From: Gracilimonas sp040904925
GTDB taxonomy: Bacteria; Bacteroidota; Rhodothermia; Balneolales; Balneolaceae
Reading direction: 5' to 3'
Length of the DNA: 64,000 bases
Assembly: GCA_040904925.1 (NCBI GenBank)
Contig: JBBDSP010000015.1
Coordinates: 1-64,000 of the forward strand
A program made the position numbers and the translations under genes. The notes beneath the pieces were generated by a model. That model did no database searches. It saw nothing but the letters and a program-made list of their open reading frames with translations, and was not told where the DNA came from. Each line of letters begins with the position of its first letter. Position 1 is the first letter of the stretch. Below, piece after piece: positions 51,064 to 59,878 of the stretch.

Positions 51064-51728
51064 TAAGCGGGAAGATTAAATTCTGGTAAATACTTATAGA
51101 TTGCCCAATAATGAGAAAAAGCACCGCCCAATACAAATAGATGCCAAATTTCATGGAAGCCAAATGCTCCGGGAATGGGATTGGGTTTTCTGATACCGTA
51201 GATGACAGCGCCCGCAGTGTAAAAGAAGCCTCCCAGGGCGATCCAGTAAATAAAAGCATGCGGCAATATATTCCAAAGAATGGGCAATATGATCACGGAA
51301 ACCCAGCCCATTAACAAGTATATAGCCGTTGAAAGCCACCGGGGGGCATTCAGCCAAAGCGTTTTTTTGAGGATCCCTGCCAGTGCAAAAAGCCAGATCC
51401 CAAGAAGCATCCCCCACTGCCAGGCTCCTTCTAATGCGATCACACACATCGGGGTGTAAGATCCGGCGATAACTACATAAATGAGGATATGATCAAAAAG
51501 CCGAAAGAGTTCTTCCGTTTTATTCTGAACATTGAGGGTATGATAGATTCCGCTCGACAAAAACATCAAAATCACTGAAATACCATATACCAAATAAGAA
51601 ACTTTATGAGCAGTGGGGCTTTCAGAAGCGGCACTCATTAAGAAAAACAGCCATATTGTACCTATCAATGCACCTAAATAATGGGAATAAGCATTGAAGG
51701 GTTCTCTCGGGGGAAACAGGGTTTGCAA
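51063..51728 (-). CDS. Hemolysin III-family (PAQR/TrhA) seven-helix membrane protein
   Basis: A 221-residue protein with seven hydrophobic helices and the PAQR hydrolase-like triad: a Ser (S59) and H63 in SSGIYH, D79 in LFDH, and the last-helix pair H192/H196 in FHEIWHLF. Bacterial members influence membrane lipid composition; direct haemolytic activity is not expected. The start is TTG at 51728. It is the first gene of an operon continuing with the TolB-like protein and DUF2911. Confidence 0.9.
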   Translation of the reverse strand: MQTLFPPREPFNAYSHYLGALIGTIWLFFLMSAASESPTAHKVSYLVYGISVILMFLSSGIYHTLNVQNKTEELFRLFDHILIYVVIAGSYTPMCVIALEGAWQWGMLLGIWLFALAGILKKTLWLNAPRWLSTAIYLLMGWVSVIILPILWNILPHAFIYWIALGGFFYTAGAVIYGIRKPNPIPGAFGFHEIWHLFVLGGAFSHYWAIYKYLPEFNLPA

Positions 51729-51794
51729 AGCGGTGTTATAAAAAAGATTCTAGATTGATCAGCCCAAATATAGAGTTTCTTCGTAAATAATGAA

Positions 51795-51912
51795 TCAGCT
51801 AAAAGAACCTCCAAGCGTCTGAAAGACCGTGGAGCGTTCGCTGTTTGAATTAGTTTCGTGCCTTAATCCGCCACCGCAACGCTTCCAGGAGCTTCGCACG
51901 CTGGAAGGTTGC
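51795..51912. repeat. GC-rich palindromic intergenic region
   Basis: The spacer between the hemolysin III-family gene and the Nramp-like gene contains a GC-richer block with two hairpins. One is GCAAC plus CTTCCAG at 51876-51888, with one bulged G, pairing with CTGGAAG plus GTTGC at 51901-51912. The other is weaker, around CTCCA/TGGAG near 51811-51834. No open frame or T-run is seen. This is the look of a REP-like repeat. Confidence 0.5.
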
Positions 51913-51914
51913 TT

Positions 51915-53171
51915 CTAAACAAAAAGACGCCAGTAGAAAAATAGTAGGGCGAAGGCGGTCAGGAAGATCATCCCAAGCCAGCTCAGGATCTTTAGCCATG
52001 TCGGTGGTTTATGTTCCTTGGGGAAGAATTTTGACATGATGAGCCTATAGTTGATGAATGCGAGAGCCGGTGCAGTAAGGAACGAAAGAGAAGTGGCAAG
52101 ATCGATGATATAGGTAAACTGACTCCCCATTAAATAAAGAACCAGCATAGATATAACAGAAATACCGATCAGTAAGCCTTTGTAAGAAAAAAGCCACGAG
52201 CTTTTAACCTGATCTGATTTCATGACGCGGATGATTTCGCGACTTACCCTGGGATAGGAGTCAGTAACAGTAAGCGTGGTACTGAACATGGTGGTGAAAG
52301 CGCAGATAATAATGATCCAGTGCGCCCATTCTCCAAGAGTTAAGGTGTAGAGGTCGATTAGCTGTTGGGCAAAGGCGGCGCCGGCAGAAGAAAAACTGAC
52401 TCCGGTTCCAAACATCACCAAAGCTCCCAATCCCAGGAAAATAAGCGCCAGAATAGCCGAACCGATATACCCGATATTAAAATCAAGCAGGCTTTCTTTT
52501 AGGGATGACCGGTGACCGGTTTGCTTTCCCCGCTCTAGGGTCCAGAGCGAATGCCAGGCGGCGGCATCAATGGGTATCGGCATCCAGCCCATCAGGGCGA
52601 TCAGGAATGTGATACCGGCCACATCCCAGACAGAAGGAGCCTCCGTGAGTGAGGATGAATTTCCGTTGAAAAGTGCAGCGAAAAATGCTGCTATGGTAGA
52701 AAGAGTAAGCACTACCATCACCACTTTAATGAGGGAATCCAGTGCAGAATATTGTCCTTTGAAAAGCACAATGATGCAAATAGCTAAAATAATAATGCTC
52801 CAAACCAATAAGGGAAGCTCAATGCCGGTCAGTTCCACAGCAAGGCTTGCTGTCACAATAGTCACCGCTGCCTGAATGGCGAACATTGTGCCCACGGTAA
52901 AAATGATGTAGATCCATAGCGCCCAGCTCCCGAGTTTTTTGTAGCCGGCGATTAGGCTTTCTCCGGTGGCTGAAGCATAACGCGGGCCGTATTCCAGAAA
53001 GGGATACTTCATAAGGCTGGCAATAATTACGACCCATACTAATGCAAACCCATAATCAGCACCGGCTCGGGTAGATTGTACCAAATGTGAAACCCCTATG
53101 GCTGCCGCAGCGAGTATCAATCCCGGCCCGAAGGCGTATTTGAAGGTTGACTTAACTTTATCTGCTTTCAT
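51915..53171 (-). CDS. Nramp-related membrane transporter lacking the canonical metal motif
   Basis: A 418-residue protein with about eleven hydrophobic helices and Nramp-family landmarks: FGPGLILAAAAIGVSHLVQSTRAGADYGF in helix 1, GESL after helix 2, and a conserved ALMGWMPIPIDAAAWHS in helix 6. The metal-binding DPGN of helix 1 is replaced by GVSH, and the helix-6 MPHN-like motif by MPIPID. Classical Mn/Fe coordination therefore appears lost. This places it in the divergent Nramp-related group rather than in MntH; substrate unknown. Confidence 0.8.
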   Translation of the reverse strand: MKADKVKSTFKYAFGPGLILAAAAIGVSHLVQSTRAGADYGFALVWVVIIASLMKYPFLEYGPRYASATGESLIAGYKKLGSWALWIYIIFTVGTMFAIQAAVTIVTASLAVELTGIELPLLVWSIIILAICIIVLFKGQYSALDSLIKVVMVVLTLSTIAAFFAALFNGNSSSLTEAPSVWDVAGITFLIALMGWMPIPIDAAAWHSLWTLERGKQTGHRSSLKESLLDFNIGYIGSAILALIFLGLGALVMFGTGVSFSSAGAAFAQQLIDLYTLTLGEWAHWIIIICAFTTMFSTTLTVTDSYPRVSREIIRVMKSDQVKSSWLFSYKGLLIGISVISMLVLYLMGSQFTYIIDLATSLSFLTAPALAFINYRLIMSKFFPKEHKPPTWLKILSWLGMIFLTAFALLFFYWRLFV

Positions 53172-53329
53172 GTTTGAATTTTTATGAATCTATTGCGGGG
53201 GATTATACAGAAAAAAAGAAAAGTACCAAGAAGATTATAAGAGAACTCTTTTTAAAACTTTTTTCATTTTGAACTCCTACCATACATCCCGTTATTACAT
53301 ACGTTAATCTTCAATCAATTTATACCACT

Positions 53330-55921
53330 ATGAAAGCATTTGTTACCGTTCTTTTCTCTTTGTTTTTCGGGATGATGGTGCAGGCCCAGGTTTTAAACCC
53401 TGAGCCGGTCTCGCTCGACTATTACCTCCCCGATGATGTTACCTATAACTCTGAAATTCCAACACCGGCAGAAATTCTTGGTGCTGAGCTGGGTGAGTGG
53501 CACGTTCGCCACGATCAGCTGGTGAATTATATGTACGCAGTTGCGGAAGCATCCGACCGGGTGTCTATCACCGAATATGCCCGCACCTACGAAAACCGCC
53601 CGTTGTTGATGTTGACCATCACCTCTCCGGACAATCACGAAAATATTGATGAATTAAAGGAAGAGCATTTAAAACTCACCGATGCATCTGTATCAGATGG
53701 CTTAGATCTTTCTGAAATGCCGATCGTGGTAACTATGAGTTACAGTGTGCACGGAAATGAGCCGAGTGGTTCAAATGCTTCGCTGGCCGTGGTGTACTAC
53801 CTGGCTGCCGCACAAGGTGCAGAAATTGATGCGATATTACAGAACACCATTGTCAATGTAGATCCTAACATCAATCCTGATGGACTGGATCGGTTTGCAC
53901 ACTGGGCGAACACAAATAAAAGCAAAAATGTGTTAGTTACCGACCCAAATAGTCGTGAGTTTGATGAGACCTGGCCGGGCGGACGTACCAATCACTATTG
54001 GTTTGACCTGAACCGTGACTGGATGCCGATGATCCACCCCGAAAGTCAGGGTCGCGTTGCTAAATTCCATGAGTGGGTTCCACAGGTATTGACGGATCAC
54101 CATGAGATGGGAACAAATTCCACCTTTTTCTTTCAGCCCGGAATTCCATCTCGCACGCATCCTTTGACGCCGCAGCGTAATCAGGCTTTGACTGGTGCTA
54201 TCGCGGAGTATCACGCGGAAGCTCTGGATGACATTCAATCTCTTTACTACTCAAAAGAAAGCTTTGATGATTTTTATTACGGAAAAGGTTCTACCTATCC
54301 GGATGTAAACGGTTCGCTGGGGATCTTGTTTGAACAAGCAAGTTCTCGTGGACATGCACAGGAAAGCATTCATGGTACCTTAGAATTCCCATTCACCATT
54401 CGGAATCAGTTTGTAACCTCTCTTTCAACACTTGAGGCAGTACAGGGGCTGAAAGAAGAATTACTCGCCAACACCCGTGAGTTTTATAAGGAAGCCGCAG
54501 ATGAAGCTGGAAATGCTTCGATCAAAGCCTATGTATTTGGGGAGGAAGCCGATCAGGCCCGAACCAAGCATTTAGCTGAAATGCTGGATCGCAATCAGAT
54601 CAACGTATATGAACTGGATCGTGATTATCAGGATTTCAAAGTAGGAAAGGCCTTTGTAGTTCCAACTGATCAGAAACAATACAAGTTGATCACGGCGATG
54701 TTCGAACGCCGTACAGAATTTACCGACAGTTTATTCTATGATGTCTCTACCTGGACTATGCCGTATGCGTTCAACCTGCCTTTTGCAGAACTGAATCGCG
54801 ATTATAATTCGAATATGCTGGGCAGTGAATTTTCTGTGGAGAGTTTTGAACTGGACGGAGATCTGGTAGGTGATAAGGCCCAATATGCCTACGCTTTTGA
54901 GTGGGATGAATATTATGCTCCCCGTGCGCTTTACCGATTACTCGGCAACGGTGTGAGAGCTAAGGTTGCATCCAAAACCTTCAAGGCTGTCATTGAAAAT
55001 GGAGCCAAAGATTTTGATTATGGTACCATTCTCGTTCCATTGGGAATTCAGGATGATGAGGAAAAAGTACATGAGATCATCCAGACCATTACCGAAGAAG
55101 ACGGCATCACGGTGTACGAACTTCCAACAGGATTGACTCCATCCGGTATGGATCTTGGTAGTGGAAACTTCGAAAATCTTCATGCCCCTAAAGTTGCAAT
55201 GATCGGCGGTTCAGGCAGTAACTCAAGTGAAGTTGGTGAAGCATGGCACCTTTTCGATCAGCGCTATCACATGCCGCTATCGATCATTAAAGCGGATGAT
55301 TTTGGCCGAACAGATCTCGATAGATATAACGTGATCATCTCCAGCGGATATGGTATTTCCGATGGAGCTGCCGAAAACCTGAAGCAATGGGTTCGCGAAG
55401 GCGGAACGCTCATCACATTTAAGAATGCAATTCGCTGGGCTAAATCACACGGTCTTGCAAATGTAGAATATGTTGAGGAAGATGAAGAAAATGGTGAGGA
55501 GGAAGAATCAACCGTTGAATCACGCCCATATATTAAAGCCGGGGAAGATCGCGGAGCCGAGTATATTGGTGGAAGTATTTTCAACGCCAAGATCGATCTG
55601 ACACATCCAATTGGATATGGATTCAACCGGGAAGATATAACGCTTTTCCGTAACAGCACACTCTTCATAGAAAAAGGTGAAAATCCTTATTCTACCCCGG
55701 TGTTTTACACCGATGATCCACTTGCAAGTGGATACAGCAATGACGAAAATATTGAGTTGATCAAAGGCTCAGGAGCCATTGTTGTAAGCGGGTATGGCGG
55801 AGGAAAAGTGATCGCCATGACGGATAATCCAAACTTCCGTGCTTTCTGGTATGGAACCAATAAGTTGTTTGCCAACTCTATTTTCTTTGGTCACACTATA
55901 AGCGGTGGAACAACGAACTAA
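53330..55921 (+). CDS. M14-family zinc carboxypeptidase, exported
   Basis: An 863-residue protein with a signal peptide and the M14 zinc site H141-x-x-E144 in YSVHGNEPSGS, with the third ligand a His at 257/258 in VLTDHHEMG. The DPNINPDGLDRF motif (with Arg and Asn for substrate C-terminus binding) and FEQ with a catalytic Glu are typical. The remaining C-terminal half has class-I glutamine-amidotransferase-like strands (KVAMIGGSGSNSSEVGEAW, YNVIISSGYG) as in the M14 zinc-peptidase/DUF-type large enzymes of this phylum. A strong terminator follows. Confidence 0.88.
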   Translation: MKAFVTVLFSLFFGMMVQAQVLNPEPVSLDYYLPDDVTYNSEIPTPAEILGAELGEWHVRHDQLVNYMYAVAEASDRVSITEYARTYENRPLLMLTITSPDNHENIDELKEEHLKLTDASVSDGLDLSEMPIVVTMSYSVHGNEPSGSNASLAVVYYLAAAQGAEIDAILQNTIVNVDPNINPDGLDRFAHWANTNKSKNVLVTDPNSREFDETWPGGRTNHYWFDLNRDWMPMIHPESQGRVAKFHEWVPQVLTDHHEMGTNSTFFFQPGIPSRTHPLTPQRNQALTGAIAEYHAEALDDIQSLYYSKESFDDFYYGKGSTYPDVNGSLGILFEQASSRGHAQESIHGTLEFPFTIRNQFVTSLSTLEAVQGLKEELLANTREFYKEAADEAGNASIKAYVFGEEADQARTKHLAEMLDRNQINVYELDRDYQDFKVGKAFVVPTDQKQYKLITAMFERRTEFTDSLFYDVSTWTMPYAFNLPFAELNRDYNSNMLGSEFSVESFELDGDLVGDKAQYAYAFEWDEYYAPRALYRLLGNGVRAKVASKTFKAVIENGAKDFDYGTILVPLGIQDDEEKVHEIIQTITEEDGITVYELPTGLTPSGMDLGSGNFENLHAPKVAMIGGSGSNSSEVGEAWHLFDQRYHMPLSIIKADDFGRTDLDRYNVIISSGYGISDGAAENLKQWVREGGTLITFKNAIRWAKSHGLANVEYVEEDEENGEEEESTVESRPYIKAGEDRGAEYIGGSIFNAKIDLTHPIGYGFNREDITLFRNSTLFIEKGENPYSTPVFYTDDPLASGYSNDENIELIKGSGAIVVSGYGGGKVIAMTDNPNFRAFWYGTNKLFANSIFFGHTISGGTTN

Positions 55922-55944
55922 GTAGAGTAACCTGTTAAATTTAT

Positions 55945-55980
55945 AAAAGCCCCGATACTAACTATCGGGGCTTTTATTTT
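55945..55980 (+). terminator. Rho-independent terminator after the M14 peptidase
   Basis: Perfect 13-bp inverted repeat AAAAGCCCCGATA (55945-55957) and its complement (55963-55975), 5-base loop, then a T-rich tract interrupted by one A. Confidence 0.92.
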
Positions 55981-56071
55981 GACAATGATTTTTACGAGCT
56001 AAAAGCAACATTACAGTGTGATATGTACATCGGCTCACTGAGCTGAAATGCTTAAAGGTTAGGAATCATTA

Positions 56072-56542
56072 TCACTTCCTGTAATTTACAGATCTGAAAT
56101 TCCCGTCTTCATCAATGATATTCGTTTCAGCTCCTGGAATGATATCTGTGTTATGGGCAGACACGCAGAGCCAGCTATCCTCAAATTTCTGTACTACAAA
56201 TGAGAATATATTCTGGCGGAGTGAAGGAGTTTTAACTTCACCCTTTGGGCTTTGATTCTTCAATCTCATCCGGGCATGAACTACGGCTATTTCTTTGGAA
56301 AGGTATTTAACAGAAGTGTCGCGAAGCACCAGGTCAGAGTCATTGAAAATATTTTCAAACCCGTAGGCGTGGGCTTTTTTTATATCTTCGCGACTATGCC
56401 ACCATAAGCCTACTACGTTAACAAATTCGGCATCCTCGATAAACAGTGAAGCCAGCATATCTGCATCTCGCTTCATCCAGGCCTCAACAAAAAGAGCCGG
56501 AATTTCTCCCGGCTCTTTAGCTTTTTTATACGTTTTTGACAT
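56072..56542 (-). CDS. SnoaL-like/DUF4440 cone-fold protein (YybH/SgcJ type)
   Basis: A 156-residue protein of the NTF2-like superfamily: IPALFVEAWMKRDADMLASLFIEDAEFVNVVGLWWHSREDIKKAHAYGFENIF is the YybH/SgcJ pattern of a short helix, a strand with Phe/Asp and a WHGREDI-like turn. These domains bind small molecules, and some are enzymes. It is the last gene of a three-gene unit with two amidohydrolases (7 bases after the second), so it may bind the same metabolite. Confidence 0.82.
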   Translation of the reverse strand: MSKTYKKAKEPGEIPALFVEAWMKRDADMLASLFIEDAEFVNVVGLWWHSREDIKKAHAYGFENIFNDSDLVLRDTSVKYLSKEIAVVHARMRLKNQSPKGEVKTPSLRQNIFSFVVQKFEDSWLCVSAHNTDIIPGAETNIIDEDGNFRSVNYRK

Positions 56543-56549
56543 AGGTGCT

Positions 56550-57740
56550 TTATTTCACTTTTTTACCGTTGATGATCACGCCGGTAATATTAGTGATGTA
56601 TTCAAGCGGATCACCGTTGAACATTACTAAGTCAGCATCTTTGCCTCTTTCCAGAGAACCAACACGGTTGTCGATACCCAAGAGCTTGGCTGCATCAATG
56701 GTTAGCACTTTGAGCGCATTTTCTTTTCCTAATCCGTTGGCAGCGGCAACACCGGCTTCGTAATGAACGACGCGCGTTTTAGGAACATAACCTTCAAATC
56801 CACTTTGAAAAGCAATCGGTATTCCTGCTTCGTAAAGTTTTGCAGGGGTCTCCATAGATGCATTTTTAGCATCCCCACCCGGACGAATCATAGATGGATG
56901 AATGATCACAGAATATCCGCCTGCTTTGATCTCATCAATGATCATGTAAGCTTCAGCTACGCCATCCAGAACCATTGGAAATCCGAACTCCTCCTGCAGA
57001 CGAATGGCAGACATGATGTCGTTGGCTTTGTGAACAGTAACGAGAGCCGTTTTCTTACCTTCAAGTAAGTCGGCTAAGGCTTCCATTCCCAGGTCTTTGC
57101 TGTAATCTTCATCCCCATTTCTCTTTTCAAGATAGGCTTGGGCTTTGATCAGCTCCTGCCTCATCATGGCGATCCCTTTTGCACGGGTACCAGGCTTGCT
57201 GAATGCACGGCTCAGGTTATCACCTAAAGTGAAAGCGAGCATTTTAGAGGGCTCGATCAAATTGTCGTTAACCGTTTCACCGGTAGTTTTAATGATCATG
57301 GTTTGACCGCTTATCAGGGCGCCCGGACCATGTCCTGTGTGAATGGTGGTAACGCCATTATCCCGTAAAAATCCAACTAAGGCTTCCTGGGCATTGTATG
57401 CATCTATAGCACGCAGCTCTGGCTGAATAGGGTTTGAGGTTTCAAGCTGATCCTGATCAGCATCAACATTCAGGTGGCCTGCCAGGCCTACTACTGAGTG
57501 AGCATCGATCAAACCTGGAGTCACAACTTTGGCTTCGTACACTTCATAGTCAGATGGGATATTGATACCGGAACCTACACGTTCAATTTTTCCATCTTTA
57601 ATAAGCACCACACCATTTGAAATGGGCTGACCTGCCATGGTATAAACCGTTTCACCTTTGACTGCAATTTGTGCTTCTGTTGTAAAGCTAAATGCAAGTA
57701 AAAATGCCGGCAGTAGTATTAATTTTTTAAATAATCTCAT
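56550..57740 (-). CDS. Exported amidohydrolase-family protein with a degenerate metal site
   Basis: A 396-residue protein with signal peptide (about 1-23) and the amidohydrolase fold landmarks: strand/loop INGVVLIKDGKIERVG, TPGLIDAHSVVG, and the final GSLERGKDADLVMFNGDP. The metal-binding HxH motif is HSV (H81, V83), and the late catalytic Asp loop reads FQSGFEG instead of a HSDxP-type motif. Lack of these residues suggests no hydrolytic activity, or a different one. It overlaps the previous amidohydrolase by 4 bases (ATGA). Confidence 0.85.
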   Translation of the reverse strand: MRLFKKLILLPAFLLAFSFTTEAQIAVKGETVYTMAGQPISNGVVLIKDGKIERVGSGINIPSDYEVYEAKVVTPGLIDAHSVVGLAGHLNVDADQDQLETSNPIQPELRAIDAYNAQEALVGFLRDNGVTTIHTGHGPGALISGQTMIIKTTGETVNDNLIEPSKMLAFTLGDNLSRAFSKPGTRAKGIAMMRQELIKAQAYLEKRNGDEDYSKDLGMEALADLLEGKKTALVTVHKANDIMSAIRLQEEFGFPMVLDGVAEAYMIIDEIKAGGYSVIIHPSMIRPGGDAKNASMETPAKLYEAGIPIAFQSGFEGYVPKTRVVHYEAGVAAANGLGKENALKVLTIDAAKLLGIDNRVGSLERGKDADLVMFNGDPLEYITNITGVIINGKKVK

Positions 57741-59056
57741 TTCAAGCCTCCTTCTCCGTGATGTGTATGAATGGTACCGGGATAGATCTGATATCCGCCG
57801 GTAGCATATTTTTTATCTTCTTCATTACTACGATCCCAAACTTTCTGTCCTTCGATCCATGTTTCTTTTACATGTGTATATACACTGAAAGGATCTCCGT
57901 CGAGAATGATGAAATCACCATCTTTACCATTTTCAAGCGTTCCAACCCTGTCATCGATATCCATCATAACAGCATTGGCAATTGTGACTGCTCTTAGAGC
58001 TTCGCTACGGCTCATACCTTCACGAATACCCAGCGCTGCGTGGCGCAGAAACATTCTGGAGTCAGTAACACCATCATCGGTATGAAAGCCAACAAGGGCT
58101 CCGGCATCTTCCAGATATTTACCATTGGAGTTCTTGATCTCTGCTGCCTCCACTTTTCCACCAAATGAATCGAGAGTGATGATAGAAGCGCCAAGCACCT
58201 GATCAGAGTTAGCGATCTCATCCGCCACTTTCCAGGCTTCACTTACGTGTTGTAACACAAGGCGATAACCAAACTCCTCAGCTAAACGCATGGAAGTTAA
58301 AATGTCCTGATGCTTGTGCGTGTGATTATGTACAATACGCTTACCGTCAAGTACTTCTACTAAGGTTTCCATTCCGATATCGCGGGGAGGTAGTTTACTT
58401 TCATCTCCATCAGCAGCTTCGATCTTTGCCTTATATTCCTGAGCTTTCACATATAGATCACGTACCATAGCTGCAGCTTTGCCTCTTGTTCCTGCTGAAG
58501 GCGGATTACCTCGAGGGTTTGTTCCGTTGGCCATTTTAAGCCCACCATAAATGGTTTTCTCATCATCAGTGTAAAGAAGCATATCTTCGATAATATTTGC
58601 CTTGCGGAGTTTCAGGTATACTGTTTGTCCACTCATTAAGTGACCTGATCCCGGCATAACATTTACAGAGGTGATACCACCTGCCAATGCCCGTTTGAAA
58701 GATGGACTTCTTGGATCAATGGAATCCATGATGCGTACATCAGGGTGGAGAGTAGCTGAACGGTCTCCGCCATCGCCATCGCCAATGTGTGAGTGGGTGT
58801 CAACAAGTCCTGGCATAATAACTTTGCCTGAAGCATCGTGTACTTCTGCATTTCGCGGGATGCGGGTATTTTCACCACCAATTGCGGTTATTTTTCCATT
58901 GTGCACAACAAGTACACCGTTATTTATAGGCTCGCCGGAAATAGGAATGATCTGTGCGCCTGTGAATGCCTGCGGTGTGGATTGTGAAAATCCATTCACC
59001 CCAAACAAAAGACCACAAACCAAAGCGAGCATCAAGCTGCGTATCGGTTTCATCAT
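57737..59056 (-). CDS. Exported amidohydrolase, metal site intact
   Basis: A 439-residue protein with a signal peptide and the metal motif DTHSHIGDGDGG (H88, H90), followed by HNHTHKH, LQHVSEAW and GFHTDDGVTDSRM at the later ligand/catalytic positions, and the closing GTLENGKDGDFIILDGDP. It matches imidazolonepropionase-like amidohydrolases of Bacteroidota. It is the first gene of a unit with a degenerate paralogue and a SnoaL-like protein, so a heteromeric enzyme is plausible. The substrate is unknown. Confidence 0.9.
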   Translation of the reverse strand: MMKPIRSLMLALVCGLLFGVNGFSQSTPQAFTGAQIIPISGEPINNGVLVVHNGKITAIGGENTRIPRNAEVHDASGKVIMPGLVDTHSHIGDGDGGDRSATLHPDVRIMDSIDPRSPSFKRALAGGITSVNVMPGSGHLMSGQTVYLKLRKANIIEDMLLYTDDEKTIYGGLKMANGTNPRGNPPSAGTRGKAAAMVRDLYVKAQEYKAKIEAADGDESKLPPRDIGMETLVEVLDGKRIVHNHTHKHQDILTSMRLAEEFGYRLVLQHVSEAWKVADEIANSDQVLGASIITLDSFGGKVEAAEIKNSNGKYLEDAGALVGFHTDDGVTDSRMFLRHAALGIREGMSRSEALRAVTIANAVMMDIDDRVGTLENGKDGDFIILDGDPFSVYTHVKETWIEGQKVWDRSNEEDKKYATGGYQIYPGTIHTHHGEGGLK

Positions 59057-59202
59057 TTGAATAGTAGTTAATTAGAATTAGTTATAAAGGCTCAATTTAT
59101 AAAAAAGAAGCAGACATAAAAGAGATGCTTCGTAAAAAGTAGAAAATGGAACATAATATTGTATAATGGATTAACAAGAGTACAAATCAATGAGATTAAT
59201 AC

Positions 59203-59871
59203 ATGAAAAATAAAGCAGTAAAAATTGGTATCGCAGTGATCTTGTTTATTGTATCTGCGGTAATTGTACTTACGGTTACAATCGACAGCGCTATAAAATC
59301 CGGCATAGAAGAAAATGGATCAGAGCTTTTTCAAAGCGTAGTTACTGTTGAGGGGGTTAGCATATCAATGTTTAGTGGGAATGGCTCCATAAAGGGATTT
59401 AAGATCCGAAATCCCGGGGATTTCAGTGATGAACCGGCCCTGAGTATAGAGGAGGCTTCCATTGATATAGACCTGAGATCATTGCTGTCAGATCAGGTAC
59501 TGATAAATGAAATTATTATAAAAAGCCCGGAGCTGTTTTTCGAACAAAAGGGCCTGGAAGCAAACCTGAAAACGCTGAATGATAATATGAACCTTGCTCA
59601 TGACGAGCCGGGTGAAAAAACTATCATCATTGATTATCTGCACATCGAAGATGGGAATGTGGTTGTTAGCACAAGTATTGACAGGCGGCGAACGGCTGAA
59701 GCCAATTTCAGTGAAATTACCATTACAGATATTGGCCGGGATGGAAATAACTCAATAAAGCAAAGCGTACGACAAATAATGGAACCGTTGCTTCAGAAAG
59801 CTATCGGTGAAGCCATAAAAGACGGCGTTACTGAGCAGCTTAAGAACAAAATACAGGATGTATTAAACTGA
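59203..59871 (+). CDS. Membrane-anchored AsmA/DUF748-like protein
   Basis: A 222-residue protein with a single N-terminal transmembrane helix (IGIAVILFIVSAVIVLTVTI) and an exported region with AsmA/DUF748-type strand patterns (SMFSGNGSIKGFKIRNP, ASIDIDLRSLL, ELFFEQKGLEANLKTLNDN), ending in a helical basic tail. AsmA-like proteins are periplasmic and take part in lipid transport or outer-membrane assembly. It is divergent from the amidohydrolase operon and stands alone. Confidence 0.65.
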   Translation: MKNKAVKIGIAVILFIVSAVIVLTVTIDSAIKSGIEENGSELFQSVVTVEGVSISMFSGNGSIKGFKIRNPGDFSDEPALSIEEASIDIDLRSLLSDQVLINEIIIKSPELFFEQKGLEANLKTLNDNMNLAHDEPGEKTIIIDYLHIEDGNVVVSTSIDRRRTAEANFSEITITDIGRDGNNSIKQSVRQIMEPLLQKAIGEAIKDGVTEQLKNKIQDVLN

Positions 59872-59878
59872 CCGACAG

